Below the pieces are notes generated by a model. That model made no database searches and was not told the origin of the DNA. It saw nothing but the letters and a program-made list of their open reading frames with translations. 64,000 bases of DNA from Leishmania donovani (Eukaryota; Euglenozoa; Kinetoplastea; Trypanosomatida; Trypanosomatidae): positions 1,258,619-1,322,618 of the forward strand of contig NC_018259.1 in NCBI RefSeq assembly GCF_000227135.1, read 5' to 3'. Both the position numbers and the translations under genes were made by a program. Below are positions 41,504 to 51,540 of the stretch, in pieces. How positions within the stretch are numbered: the first letter of the stretch is position 1; each line of letters opens with the position of its first letter.

Positions 41504-42781
41504 ATGCCCGGCTCACCGGTGGATAGAAAGCCTGAGGCCTCGAGAAACGGTGGGCAGAAGGGTGCCGCTGAGCATCTGCAGCCGCCGCGCAGGCCTTCAA
41601 AGACGCCGTCTGAAGAAGGCGCCGAGTCGCCCCTGCGGCAGTCGCAGGAGCTCTCCGAGACCCCGACCACTGCCGCCACCGGCACCAGTGCGAGCATTGT
41701 CATCGATCCCACAAAGGATCTCTGGCAGAACATCACGCGAAATGTCAAGGACGCTAACGTCGAGCAGACGGAGACGAGCCTGGTCATGGTCGGAGCCTCT
41801 GGCAGCGGCAAGACGACTCTTCTCCACCGCATCTATACCTCTTTTCAGAGCAGCTCGAGTGGATCTGGCCCTAAGAGGGTAAAGGCGACGACGGCGCTGG
41901 ACTACAGCTTCGCCCGCCGATCGGAGCGCAACGTGGCGCCCGTGGCACATTTCTGGGAGATCGCGCAAGGGACGCAGTTCTCGCAGCTGCTGGACATTGT
42001 GTTGACGCCGGAGAACGTGCACGCCGTGGCGGCGGCGGTGGTGGTGGACGCGAGTGAAGAAGGGCTGCCGGTGGCATGGGAGACAGCCACGTACTGGTTG
42101 CGCCGGCTCGACCAGCGCGTCAGCGATATTTCGCAGCGCATGAAGGCGAAGGGGTCGACCACGCCAGCGAAAATCCTGACCCGTGCGCAGAAGGCTATCG
42201 GGCTCGACCATCCAGATCTGAAGCGCATGCGACTCAGCGGGATTCCGACGGTGCTTGTCGTCAACAAGATCGACGCGTTCCGTGGCGACATGCAGCAATT
42301 GAAACTCTTGTGCCGTAGCATGCGCTACCTCGCCCACCTGTACGGCGCCCACGTCGTCTTCACCAGCGAGCAGGAGAGCGTGCGATGGCGCGCGCTGATG
42401 AACTTCACTCTCTTTCAAGCCCCGTTCGACCCCAAGTACTTGCAGACAGATCCGGAGCGGAGTGCCGTGTTGCTGACGGTCGACCGCGACAGTTTCTTGG
42501 ACATTGGCGACCCCGATGTGAGTCGGCTCGGCGGCAGCGTCAGTACCGGCGACGCGGAACTGGATCGCTGGAAGGCGCCCTTTGACGAGGCGTTTCCGCC
42601 AAAGAAGCTGAACGAGGAGGACAAGGTAGTGGACGATCCTTTCATCCGCCGCCTGTACGACACAGCGGAGGGCGGCTTCGGCGATCCGGTGATCGACGCC
42701 TTGCGCAAGCAGAAGGATGAGGAGCTGGAGCAGTACCGCAAGAAGAGCAGCAACGCCGCCAACGCCAGCAAGGCCAAGTGA
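41504..42781 (+). CDS. D1bLIC: Cytoplasmic dynein-2 light intermediate chain (D1bLIC, DYNC2LI1)
   Basis: 425 residues from the ATG in GAGGGATGCCCGG; the longer frame starts at a non-ATG codon in the leader. After a low-complexity N-terminal 65 residues comes a Ras-like domain: P-loop GASGSGKT at residues 97-104, LDYSFARR at 132-139, HFWEI at 149-153 (the family's Walker B region), and NKID at 254-257. The LDYxxxRR...AHFWE pattern is diagnostic of the dynein-2 light intermediate chain rather than dynein-1. The C-terminus is Lys/Glu-rich and helical. The protein stabilises the dynein-2 motor that drives retrograde intraflagellar transport. With IFT22 upstream it is the second IFT gene in this cluster. 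Confidence 0.92.
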   Translation: MPGSPVDRKPEASRNGGQKGAAEHLQPPRRPSKTPSEEGAESPLRQSQELSETPTTAATGTSASIVIDPTKDLWQNITRNVKDANVEQTETSLVMVGASGSGKTTLLHRIYTSFQSSSSGSGPKRVKATTALDYSFARRSERNVAPVAHFWEIAQGTQFSQLLDIVLTPENVHAVAAAVVVDASEEGLPVAWETATYWLRRLDQRVSDISQRMKAKGSTTPAKILTRAQKAIGLDHPDLKRMRLSGIPTVLVVNKIDAFRGDMQQLKLLCRSMRYLAHLYGAHVVFTSEQESVRWRALMNFTLFQAPFDPKYLQTDPERSAVLLTVDRDSFLDIGDPDVSRLGGSVSTGDAELDRWKAPFDEAFPPKKLNEEDKVVDDPFIRRLYDTAEGGFGDPVIDALRKQKDEELEQYRKKSSNAANASKAK

Positions 42782-45232
42782 GGCGCTGCTGGGAAAGGTT
42801 AAAAAGGACAGAGGGGCGTGTGCGGCGCTTGTCGGCGGTACCGCTGCTAAGTTTCTCCTCTCCCCCCTCCCCAAAACAAAGAGCAGACAAAGGCGCGGCT
42901 GTGTGGAGTTGGTGGCACTGCTGATGCATCAGCTGCCGCGCAGCACGCTGCAGACTGTTTTTTGGGTACGCGTCTGCGGGCCGTTGGTTTTTGCATGCCA
43001 TGCTTAGACGATTCGGTGTGCATGCGTATGTGTACATGCGTCTGTCGATGTAGAGGAAGCGGCGCCCCCTCGATTGCTCTGTGCGCGTTGTGATGACACT
43101 CTCTCTTGCGTGGCGGTAGCGGCGTTGGGAGGAGAACGCATAGCGACTTTGACACCCCTGCGGTGGGACCCGCCAGGTGTGTTAAGCGTGGTGCATGTGT
43201 GCTAGTATGCGGGTATGTGTGTGCGCGTCGGTCTTTCGCCGCCTTTCTCTAGACTTTCCTGCATGATCGCGTTCTCCATCTCCGCCACACCGACCATCTC
43301 TTGCCAGCTCCCTGCACCTCTTGCCTCCGTCTTCAGCCTCCGATGGAGAACACAAGGATACGGCGATGGGGGAGTAGGCACGGTAGGGAAAGGGCTATCG
43401 CGTCCCTTGTCAAGGCCCACCTGACGCGACAAAACACCCACAGCAACGAGACGGACGAAACAAACCCAACCTGCTGAGCCGAAAGCCGAGTTGCATGCTA
43501 CTTCCGCACGCAACATCATGCCCTTGCCGTTCCACTCTCTCACAGTGTTTCGCCAGCCGCTGCCGCCTCTGCCTTTCTTTGCGCCCTCTCTTCACTACAA
43601 CGTGCCGCTTGCACCTTCGCCGCTGTCGTGGGAGGGCGTATGTGTGTGTGTGTGTGTGGACACGCGAAGGGCGAGGGAGAGGGCCGAAGTGCCGCAAGGC
43701 GTACGAGCGTCTGCGCGTGAAGTCGAAGGAGTGAGCCTCTCCTCTACGCTCTCTTTTTCATGGCATCGACCTCATGGCGGCAAGGAGGGCTAACTGATCC
43801 GCGAGTTGCGAGGCAGTCGATAGGCCTTTTCTGATTGCATCACTCGTCTTCACAACTGTGCGATCCTCCTCACATATGTGCTGCTCTATTTTTGACTGCG
43901 GCCACCCTCACCGCTCGTGCACCTCCGTTGTTTTCCCATCTTCTCTCCTGCTGTGTCCTCTTTCTTGCTCCTCTCGCTCCCTTTTGCACTCACACGCGCA
44001 CGTGCACAGCCGACATCAAAACGCGAACAATAAAAGTATCATCTGCGAGAAAAGCGAAACGTTGTATGCACACGCTGGGCATCTCTCCACCTTCTGCTCT
44101 CGTAGCTCTCGCAGCTCTCCCAATACTCGCAGCCGCACATACACCTCATTTAAGAGGCGAACGTCTTCTGCGCATTCGCGTATCGTGCGCATGCGCGTGC
44201 TGCTGGCGCACTGGCTGCTTTAAATCTTCAGCAGCGCACCCTCTTTTCCTCTCTCTCCCTACACTCATTCGCTCACGCACCCGCCTTCGCAGCTTGTTCG
44301 CTCCGCGTCGCTCTGGAGCTCTCCATTGCTTTCTGTTCAAGCTCTGTGCGAGCACGTCGCGCAGCGAGGCAACCGTGAGCAGTCCAAAGACGAGAGAGAG
44401 GGTTTGCTGTTCCCAAGGTCGGCGTCCGTTCTAGGCTGATTGGCGATCTTGCACCTTATTCGACCAGCCCCCTATTCTTCTCCCCGTGATGCTGTGTGCT
44501 GGCCAGACGCTATACACCGGCACGGACGCGAATGTACACACACACGCACATAAAGCCATCTTTTCAGTCTCCTTTTATCTCTTTTTCCTATTGTCACTGC
44601 CATCCCTCCCCTCGTCTTCTCCCCACGTGGGGGCCTGTTCCTCACCAGCCTGTCGTTCCTTTCGCGAGTGCTCCTCCTCTCCTCCGTCTAATTCGCTTCG
44701 TGTTCGTCGTCGTGCGCGTGCGCATGCCCGTGTGCCACGCGCCCGTCGAATGCGCTTCGCCCCACTCTCCCCCTTTTTTGTTTGCCTTGCTTGCGCCCTT
44801 TTCTTTGCCGTATATGGATTGCTCGTTGCGTTTGTGAGCGCATTCGAATAGCAGCCATCCAATAACCCACACGCGGAATCTCCATCCCTTAACGCACGCT
44901 CGACGGCCGACATCACGCCCCTCGCCTTTCCCTCGCTTCTCCATCAACCGCACCGCGGTCTAACGAAACTGCACAGCACCGCGTCCTTTTTCCGCTCCCC
45001 CCCCTTTGCGCTGGTCTGTGTTCACAATCTCAGGCATCTGCGAGGCCGACACGCATACGTGAATACACACGGCAAGGGGTCAGCGACGCGAACCGCACGC
45101 AAAATACACGTGCTTCTCGTTGCTGGCGCAGTTGTTCGCTTTTCCTCTCGCAATCTCCTCCTTATCTCTATGTTTCCATGTCGTGAATGCAGGTTGACTG
45201 AGCCGCCTTGGGGGTGGGGGTGGGGTGCATGC
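42782..45232 (+). other. Intergenic region
   Basis: UTR-like sequence with no supported gene. TG-rich and GT microsatellite stretches occur (for example about 43640-43658). Open frames on both strands are short and of skewed composition. Confidence 0.55.
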
Positions 45233-46544
45233 ATGAGAGAGCTGGTATGCGTAGATACGGCGTTATGGACGCCTCGCCCGCCGCAGCCGCAGGGACCTGC
45301 GCCCGTGCCTGTCCGCTTCAAGCCTGTCACCATGAGCAGGCCGCGCTTCTCGCGCCTGTGTACGGAAGGCCTGGCTGTAGCGCTGCGACTACCCGCAGAG
45401 ACAGCCTTAGAGGCGGCACTTGCTGATGTTGAGGAGGCGCTGCAGGAAGTTGCCACTGCCCCTACCTCCTCGTCGCGGAGAAAGATGCAAGGTGAGAGGC
45501 CGAATGCTCGGCCGGCCCTATGCTTCGCCGCCTCGAATGGGCAAGCGCATTCAGCAGATGTCCTTCCGCTCACCCACTCGACTGTTGTCTTGGGGTCACC
45601 CACAGTGCAAGCCAGCACCTTGGCTGGGCTGCAGCACCGTGACCTGGCGAAACGGTGCACGGTGAAAGCGACTGAGAGCGCGTCTGCTGGACCCCTCTCT
45701 TCGCCTGAGTATGCTGTAGCTGCCCCGGCCGAGACCGTCGCGCAGGGGCTGGAAGCCCAGCCACCGCCCTGCAGCGCAAACCTGCAACCTCCAGCCCCCC
45801 GACCTGCACGTTGGATTTCAATGGCGATGTGCGTGGCGACGCCGACCTTCATTTTTGATACACAACCGAATTGCGTTTTGGCGCCCTGGGCATGTCGGAT
45901 CTGCGCAGCGCGGTGAGCGTTGCCCGGCTGCCCGGCGGGAAAGTTCAAACGCGATTACGAACGCAGTAAATGTGGAAAAAAAAGCACGAGGTGGCTCGGG
46001 GTGAGCACGCGAGGGAGGAGCCGGCCGTCAAGCCGCCAGGCACCCTTGCCGCGCGAAATCAAGAGCGGAAAAGACGCGTGGGATAAGTCGTACGCCTCGC
46101 CCGAGAAGACGCCGTCACCAACGCCGCCGGCGGTGACACCACCGCCGATGCCATCTAAACAGCCGAGTGAACTGTCGCACGTGCCGCTGCTGCTGCGCGA
46201 CGCCGCGGAGGTGAACGCGACGTGCCCAGCACGTCAGCCCTTACGTTGACGTTTGCGTCGGTCTCTGTTTCTCTCCGGGCCCCAACGCTGCCTCCGCCAG
46301 TCGTGGTACCGCACGGTACCATGAGGCTCCTCAGTGCACCAGTGAGGATTCTTTGAGCACTCCGCCCGTGCCCACCACTTCCAGCAGCGTCAGCAACTCC
46401 CATATGAGCAAGGAGGATTTCTTGCTCTCATCAAGCCCACTGGAGAGGCGGCAGCGATCTCCTCGACACTCGAGCGCGTGTCTTTGCCAAGGCCCGCGTT
46501 GTGGCGCAACTGCGACGGACTGGACTCGCCGGCTGAAGGGGTAG
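45233..46544 (+). pseudogene. Decayed protein-coding gene (in-frame TGA and frameshifts)
   Basis: A GC-rich block with Leishmania-like coding composition inside a pyrimidine-rich spacer. From the ATG at 45233 the frame runs to a TGA at 45914-45916. The same frame then continues open, with coding-like sequence (FKRDYERSKCGKKSTRWLG, DAWDKSYASPEKTPSPTPP), to a second TGA at 46247-46249. Further coding-like sequence lies in the next frames, for example APTLPPPVVVPHGTMRLL around 46280-46340 and STPPVPTTSSSVSNSHMSKE from about 46356, ending at a TAG at 46542-46544. I recognise no family. The simplest reading is a gene inactivated by one nonsense change and one or two frameshifts. Sequencing errors, or a true UGA recoding, are less likely alternatives. 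A 308-codon frame on the opposite strand (45022-45948) is probably a shadow. Confidence 0.5.
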
Positions 46545-47937
46545 GAAGCCAAGAAAAAAAAAAAAGATGGCCAGACTAGTTAAAGCGAAGGAGAAGCGGC
46601 CTCGCCACACCTACCGTTCGCTCTATATCCCAGAGCCTCGCTTAAACTTCGAACACACGCCGCAGAAAAAGTGCGCACGGCGTTGATGCAGCGATGGCGC
46701 ACAAAGGGCACAGGAAACACAGACAACACGTCTCTCTCTCTCGTTCTCTCATGGCGTCGCCTCGCTTGCTATGGGGAATCTCCCCTGCCTCCTTATCCTC
46801 CCCTTCTTCGCTTTTTCTTTTTTTTTTCGCCGTCTTTTTAAGCGCCTCTGGAGCTCATCAACTCAGCTGCTTTCTGAGGCGGCTGCTTCCTTGACTGCAC
46901 GCGCCGCTGTCTGTCTGCACCATCTGGTTCTGTTGTCAGACCCCGCCCTCTATCTGTCCCCGTAAAAGCTTATCTTTCTTTTCTATCGTCTGCTGTCTCT
47001 CAGTCTTTGTATGCACTAATCCGCACACGCGGCGGTGCCCTCGCATCTATCGCCTTCTCCTGTCTTCTGTAGCCTCTTTTTATGCATGTCTTTGCCCTGT
47101 GCTCTTGCTCTTGCGTGCATTGCGTGTGCGTCATCATCTCTTCCTCGCCTTTGCTTGCTGTTGCTGCTGCTCTCTTCATCATCTCCCCCTTTTTTCATCG
47201 TTTCAGCGCCTGCCCGTGCCTGTGTGCAGTGGCTCGATCTCTGTCGCTGCGCATGTGTTGGTAGGAGGGCGAAAGAGGTCACGCGTGTCTCCGTTTGAAC
47301 AGCAGCAGCGACAAGAGGTGGGGGGGGGCGCAGCGAATCGGACTGTACACACACACGCGCGGACTCCAGCGTGTCAGCACGCATGCATGCTCCTTCTCTT
47401 TCGTGAAGAATGACCCGGGTGGGTGCAGCGAACGCATCACGCGTGGCTTTCCTCCTTCTCGCTGCTCACTGCGTGACCTCAGCACTCACGCTGTTTCTTG
47501 CCACGCGAGAGAAAGGGGGGAGCACCGCCGGTGGACCAGCGGCCACTGATTCATGCGCGCATGCGCTTCTTCGCCCTCCCTCACGACTCTTCACTGTCCC
47601 CAACGGCTTGTGGTTGAAATATCAGCGCTTCTCACTCTCCTCGCCCTTGCTGCGTCTCTTCCCTCGTTTTCCGCTTTCTTGCCATGCACACAGTCATTGA
47701 AGCACAAGCGCGCTTCCCTCACTCCTTGCCTTCGCGCCACCTGAGCCCTCCCTTGAAGTCTTCTGCGTGTGCCGCCACAGGAGAGCGTGCAGCGTAGCGT
47801 CCCTTTATTTCTTTTTGTGTTTCCGGCCCGAGCACACGTGTACACACGCGCACACAAGTTCTATCCGTCTGATCCCCTCCCCTGCGCACACATACGCAGA
47901 CCAGCCTCGATGTGCGCATGCGTGTTTACTTCATCAA
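46545..47937 (+). other. Intergenic region
   Basis: An A-run (about 46551-46565) immediately follows the decayed gene. The rest is pyrimidine-rich UTR-like sequence without a supported gene. Confidence 0.55.
47800..47832 (+). promoter_or_regulatory. Predicted spliced-leader acceptor of the 1200-residue gene
   Basis: The tract TCCCTTTATTTCTTTTTGTG ends in TTTCCGGCCCGAG, with the AG at 47831-47832, about 105 bases before the ATG at 47938. Confidence 0.45.
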
Positions 47938-50900
47938 ATGCCGCGGATCCAGCTGCAGTCCGTCAACCACTTTTCTGCATGGCTGCACAATGAGATCTTG
48001 ACCGAGGTGCCATTCGGCCTGTCCCTGCGGCTGCGTCCTCTAACGATGCAGGCGTCCACAGCTGTCTCAGGGGACGGATTTGTGTTGGCGAGACCTCACG
48101 TAGGACACTTAATTGCATCTTTGACCGCAGAGACGTCGCGGCTGCCAGCAGCGCTTGCGACCGACGACGGCGGCGCAGCAGAGGCTGTAGAGCAGGAGGC
48201 TGCAGAGGTGTCACGCTCCCTGTCGGGGCGCGTCCCTTCCACCATCGACTGGTACGCGTTTTTTCTTAAAACGTTGCTGCACCTCACCAGCACAAACGGG
48301 TCTCATCTTCGCTGCACCGGTGCATCTTCCTCGCCATCTTCTCCGACGTGCGTTGTGGCAGCGACGGACGGGGTGGGCCGCAAGACCGCTCTCTACGCAG
48401 CGATGCTGTCGCACTGCGCGGAGTGGTGGGACGCTGGCAGGGCGATGCGGTCCACCAGCGCACTTCTCTGGCACCACAGCCCGCCAATGCAACGGGCAGT
48501 GTCGCTGCGCAGGCCGTTTGTCTTCTTCGATGAGACGTCAGAGGCAGCGGGACGTCTCGCCGACCCATCGAGACTTAGCAGAAGAGACAGCGCCGATGTC
48601 GGCGCCCGCCGACGCTTGCTGCGCGTACTGCGCCTCCTCAGCGCTCGCGGGGGCTGGCAGCTCTGTGTGCGGCGCTCTCCCCGCGGCGGCGCTGCTCGCG
48701 CCGTTAGCACCACCTCTTCTACGCTGCTACATCAGGAGGATGAGGAGTCGGTGTACGTGGACTGGCTCGACTACCTCACAGAGCGATGCGTGGAAGTGGA
48801 CTTGCGGCCAGCTGGAGATTACGATGACTTTGAGTCTCTGCTGCGAGGCACCGCATCACACGTGTGGCTCGGCAGTAGCTCCACGGCCCACTCCACACCC
48901 ATCACCACATCGTCAGCGCGCACGAGGAGTTGCGGCTGCGCGGGCGGCGGAAATACCGGCTTCGCGTGCGCCGTGCCCGATGCCTTTGTCCCTCTTAGCG
49001 CTGTGCTGTGGCACGTTCTGTCCACCGAGGTGGAAGGCACTGTACTGGAAACCTTGCACGGACTGCTGCGCCAGTATCTGTGCTGGCCCTTTCTTGCTCC
49101 CCCTGACCGCGCCGGAGATCCGTTGACGACGCGCAGGGGTGACGTGACCAGCATCTTGGGGTACGCATACCACGCGCTGCAGACGCTGGTTCACACACCA
49201 GAGCAGGCGTTTGCATGTGAGTTGATGCACTTTGACCGGAATGGCGCCGCTTCCAGCACGGCGTCAGCGCTGCCGCCGCCCCTGGCAGGCCCCGTCACGC
49301 TCTCCTGCTTGATGCCCAACAGCTTTTGTCTCGCACCACTCGCCTGCGACAGCGCTGCCTCGCGCTTCTTCCTTCAAGGACCCCCTGCGTCGGTGGCGCC
49401 TGACGGCATGGTACTGCGTCGGCATCCACTTCGTGTGTTGCTGCTGCGCGTCGACCCAGAAGGCGGCTGGCTGCCATCGCCAGAGACGTTGGCCAGCCAG
49501 CGCACGCTCCACGCCTCATTTGATGCACAGAGGGGCGAAGCGTGTGACGGCGACGAAGGCTGTGAAGATGACGACAACGAGATGGACGACGACTTTGCAT
49601 TATGGGAGGCCCGTGGAGCAGGCAAACGGACTGTGGCGCGCCCGGGCGCAGTTGCGCTTGGACAGAGAACGGCTGTCACCTCGCTGCCATCGCCCTCCCT
49701 TTGTGCGGATCGCTCCCCCACAGAGGATCGAGTGGTATCTATGCTGACGGCGCATGTCATCCGTAGGGGGCCCTTCGCGCAAGCGGTCACGTCGGCCCGC
49801 AACCTTGATCAATGCCTCTGGCTTGCTGCAATACGGCTGTTTGTCTACGCACTCCTCCACGACGTGCGTGTGGTTGTCACCCCGGAGAGACTGCCCACCT
49901 TTGTGAAGGTGTTCGGCTACCGCCACCTTCCTCAGCTGCACCAGCGACTCTGCGAGGTTCGAGGGGCGCTGAGGGAAGCTGCAGCAGACGACGGTACCTT
50001 GTTGTTCTTTGAAGACGCCGCCGACGCCGTCACGAGAGCTGCTGCGGTTTCGCTGCTGGACGCGGCGTGCCAGCGTGAGCCGCCGATTGCCGTGTACGTT
50101 GTGGACCAGGTCTCCCTGAGCGGCTTCTCGAGGCTTCAAGCGAGGAGCAGGGCTTCGGAGACGACCAGCGCTGATCGTGTTGTACCCTCGGCGCCCTCTT
50201 CTCTGCCGCTCCCCCCGGTAGTGTTGTGCTGCGATGTGCTGCGCCATCCGTGCAGCTTCGACGAAGCATGCGGCTCGAGTCGACCTAGCGGCATCTGTGA
50301 GGTTGCTCACTGCGGGGTGCTCGACGTGATAGAGCTGTGCCATATTTCTGCCCTCTTGCTGCAGTCGCAACACTCCCCATGCTCTGCAGAGAAGTTCGCG
50401 GTGAGGTGCGCTGCAGTGGTTGCCTCGGAAGAAGGGGGCGAGTCTCGGCTGTACGACGGCCGTGTGTTCATTGCGGCGCTGCACCCTATAGTCACACCTT
50501 CTTTGACCGATGCAGATGATCGCTTCCGCACACAAACTGGTGAGCGGGGTGCGGATCCCCGAGCAAGATGCGGCGCCGACGCGGACGCCTGGAACGCTGC
50601 GGTTGACGAGTCAGAGCTGTGGCAGCCGCTGCTACCTTCTCTTCTTCTCTTGGCTCCGATTCAGCAGCAGACCATGCTGTACGGGGGACTGCTACGCAAG
50701 GCGGCCTTGGCACTGCTGGAGGCGCTACCGAGCCCTTGTACAAGTGAGACCGATATATCGACTTCTATGCGAGACACAACTCGCACTGCCCGTACAAGTA
50801 TTCCCGGTGCCGTTCGCGGCGGCGGCGCTTTCTTCGTGTCTCTGGCGAGACAGGCACGGTGGTTAATGCGGCGGCTCTCGCTGTCGCCGGCCTGTGCCGA

Positions 50901-51540
50901 TGCCGCGGCGACGCTCGCAGGTGTGGGCGTCGCGGGTTCGAGACCTTTCGCATCCCCTGAAGCCGTTTCCTGGGGCATCGGCGTTGCTCCGCAGGACCAC
51001 GCCACAATACGCTTCGTGCTGGCAATCCTGTGCGAGTCGTGTGCAGCGATGGTGACTCGACTAGCGGAGCCGCTGATTGAGAGGAGCGCCGCATCGGGAC
51101 TTGCATTGTCTCCACTGTGCAGTGCCCGAACCTCTCCGCCTCCTCGTGGACCGCATGCCCGACGGCGATTGTGGGTCGAGGCCCTCCGCGCTGCTGTCGA
51201 GTCATCTTCGACGGTACCCGGCCAACCTGTGCTGCACGCCTACCACGAAAACGTGGACGTGATGCTCTCGGAAGCGGCGAACGGCACTGCTTTCGACGCG
51301 TGCCTTGGCGCGCCAACGCTACACGAGCGCGCTATGCAGTGGTTTGCCTCTGACCGCCGGCTCTCCTCCTCCACTTCACAATCCGGCGCGAACGACGACG
51401 CTTGCGTGCACCGTGGCGGCTGCGCCACGGAGCCGCCATTGCCCACCCATCTTTTTCTGGAGCCTCTGCACACAAACGCGCGCGCCGTGCGGGAAGCTGT
51501 CGCGCTCGTGCTGCGTACGCTCTCTGCTACCGTACCCTAA
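47938..51540 (+). CDS. Unrecognised 1200-residue protein
   Basis: Start at the ATG in ATCAAATGCCGCGG; the upstream frame begins at GTG in leader sequence. The N-terminus (QLQSVNHFSAWLHNEILTEV, PFGLSLRLRPLTM) looks folded. Conserved-looking hydrophobic segments occur throughout (LRRPFVFFDET; LRVLRLLSARGGWQLCVRR; LWLAAIRLFVYALLHDVRVV; EPPIAVYVVDQVSLSGFSRL). An acidic patch (EDDDNEMDDD) lies near residue 545, and Ser/Thr/Gly linkers separate the blocks. No P-loop, kinase, helicase or membrane-span pattern is evident. Codon use and GC content match neighbouring genes. A large cytosolic or cytoskeletal protein is likely; I cannot name a family. Confidence 0.85.
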   Translation: MPRIQLQSVNHFSAWLHNEILTEVPFGLSLRLRPLTMQASTAVSGDGFVLARPHVGHLIASLTAETSRLPAALATDDGGAAEAVEQEAAEVSRSLSGRVPSTIDWYAFFLKTLLHLTSTNGSHLRCTGASSSPSSPTCVVAATDGVGRKTALYAAMLSHCAEWWDAGRAMRSTSALLWHHSPPMQRAVSLRRPFVFFDETSEAAGRLADPSRLSRRDSADVGARRRLLRVLRLLSARGGWQLCVRRSPRGGAARAVSTTSSTLLHQEDEESVYVDWLDYLTERCVEVDLRPAGDYDDFESLLRGTASHVWLGSSSTAHSTPITTSSARTRSCGCAGGGNTGFACAVPDAFVPLSAVLWHVLSTEVEGTVLETLHGLLRQYLCWPFLAPPDRAGDPLTTRRGDVTSILGYAYHALQTLVHTPEQAFACELMHFDRNGAASSTASALPPPLAGPVTLSCLMPNSFCLAPLACDSAASRFFLQGPPASVAPDGMVLRRHPLRVLLLRVDPEGGWLPSPETLASQRTLHASFDAQRGEACDGDEGCEDDDNEMDDDFALWEARGAGKRTVARPGAVALGQRTAVTSLPSPSLCADRSPTEDRVVSMLTAHVIRRGPFAQAVTSARNLDQCLWLAAIRLFVYALLHDVRVVVTPERLPTFVKVFGYRHLPQLHQRLCEVRGALREAAADDGTLLFFEDAADAVTRAAAVSLLDAACQREPPIAVYVVDQVSLSGFSRLQARSRASETTSADRVVPSAPSSLPLPPVVLCCDVLRHPCSFDEACGSSRPSGICEVAHCGVLDVIELCHISALLLQSQHSPCSAEKFAVRCAAVVASEEGGESRLYDGRVFIAALHPIVTPSLTDADDRFRTQTGERGADPRARCGADADAWNAAVDESELWQPLLPSLLLLAPIQQQTMLYGGLLRKAALALLEALPSPCTSETDISTSMRDTTRTARTSIPGAVRGGGAFFVSLARQARWLMRRLSLSPACADAAATLAGVGVAGSRPFASPEAVSWGIGVAPQDHATIRFVLAILCESCAAMVTRLAEPLIERSAASGLALSPLCSARTSPPPRGPHARRRLWVEALRAAVESSSTVPGQPVLHAYHENVDVMLSEAANGTAFDACLGAPTLHERAMQWFASDRRLSSSTSQSGANDDACVHRGGCATEPPLPTHLFLEPLHTNARAVREAVALVLRTLSATVP

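Noticed and set aside
45914..45916. Selenocysteine reading of the internal TGA
   Set aside because: No known trypanosomatid selenoprotein matches, no SECIS could be identified by eye, and additional frameshifts downstream point to decay.
45022..45948. 308-codon open frame on the - strand
   Set aside because: It lies opposite the decayed + strand gene, would be the only - strand gene in the window, and its translation shows no domain; best explained as a GC-rich shadow.
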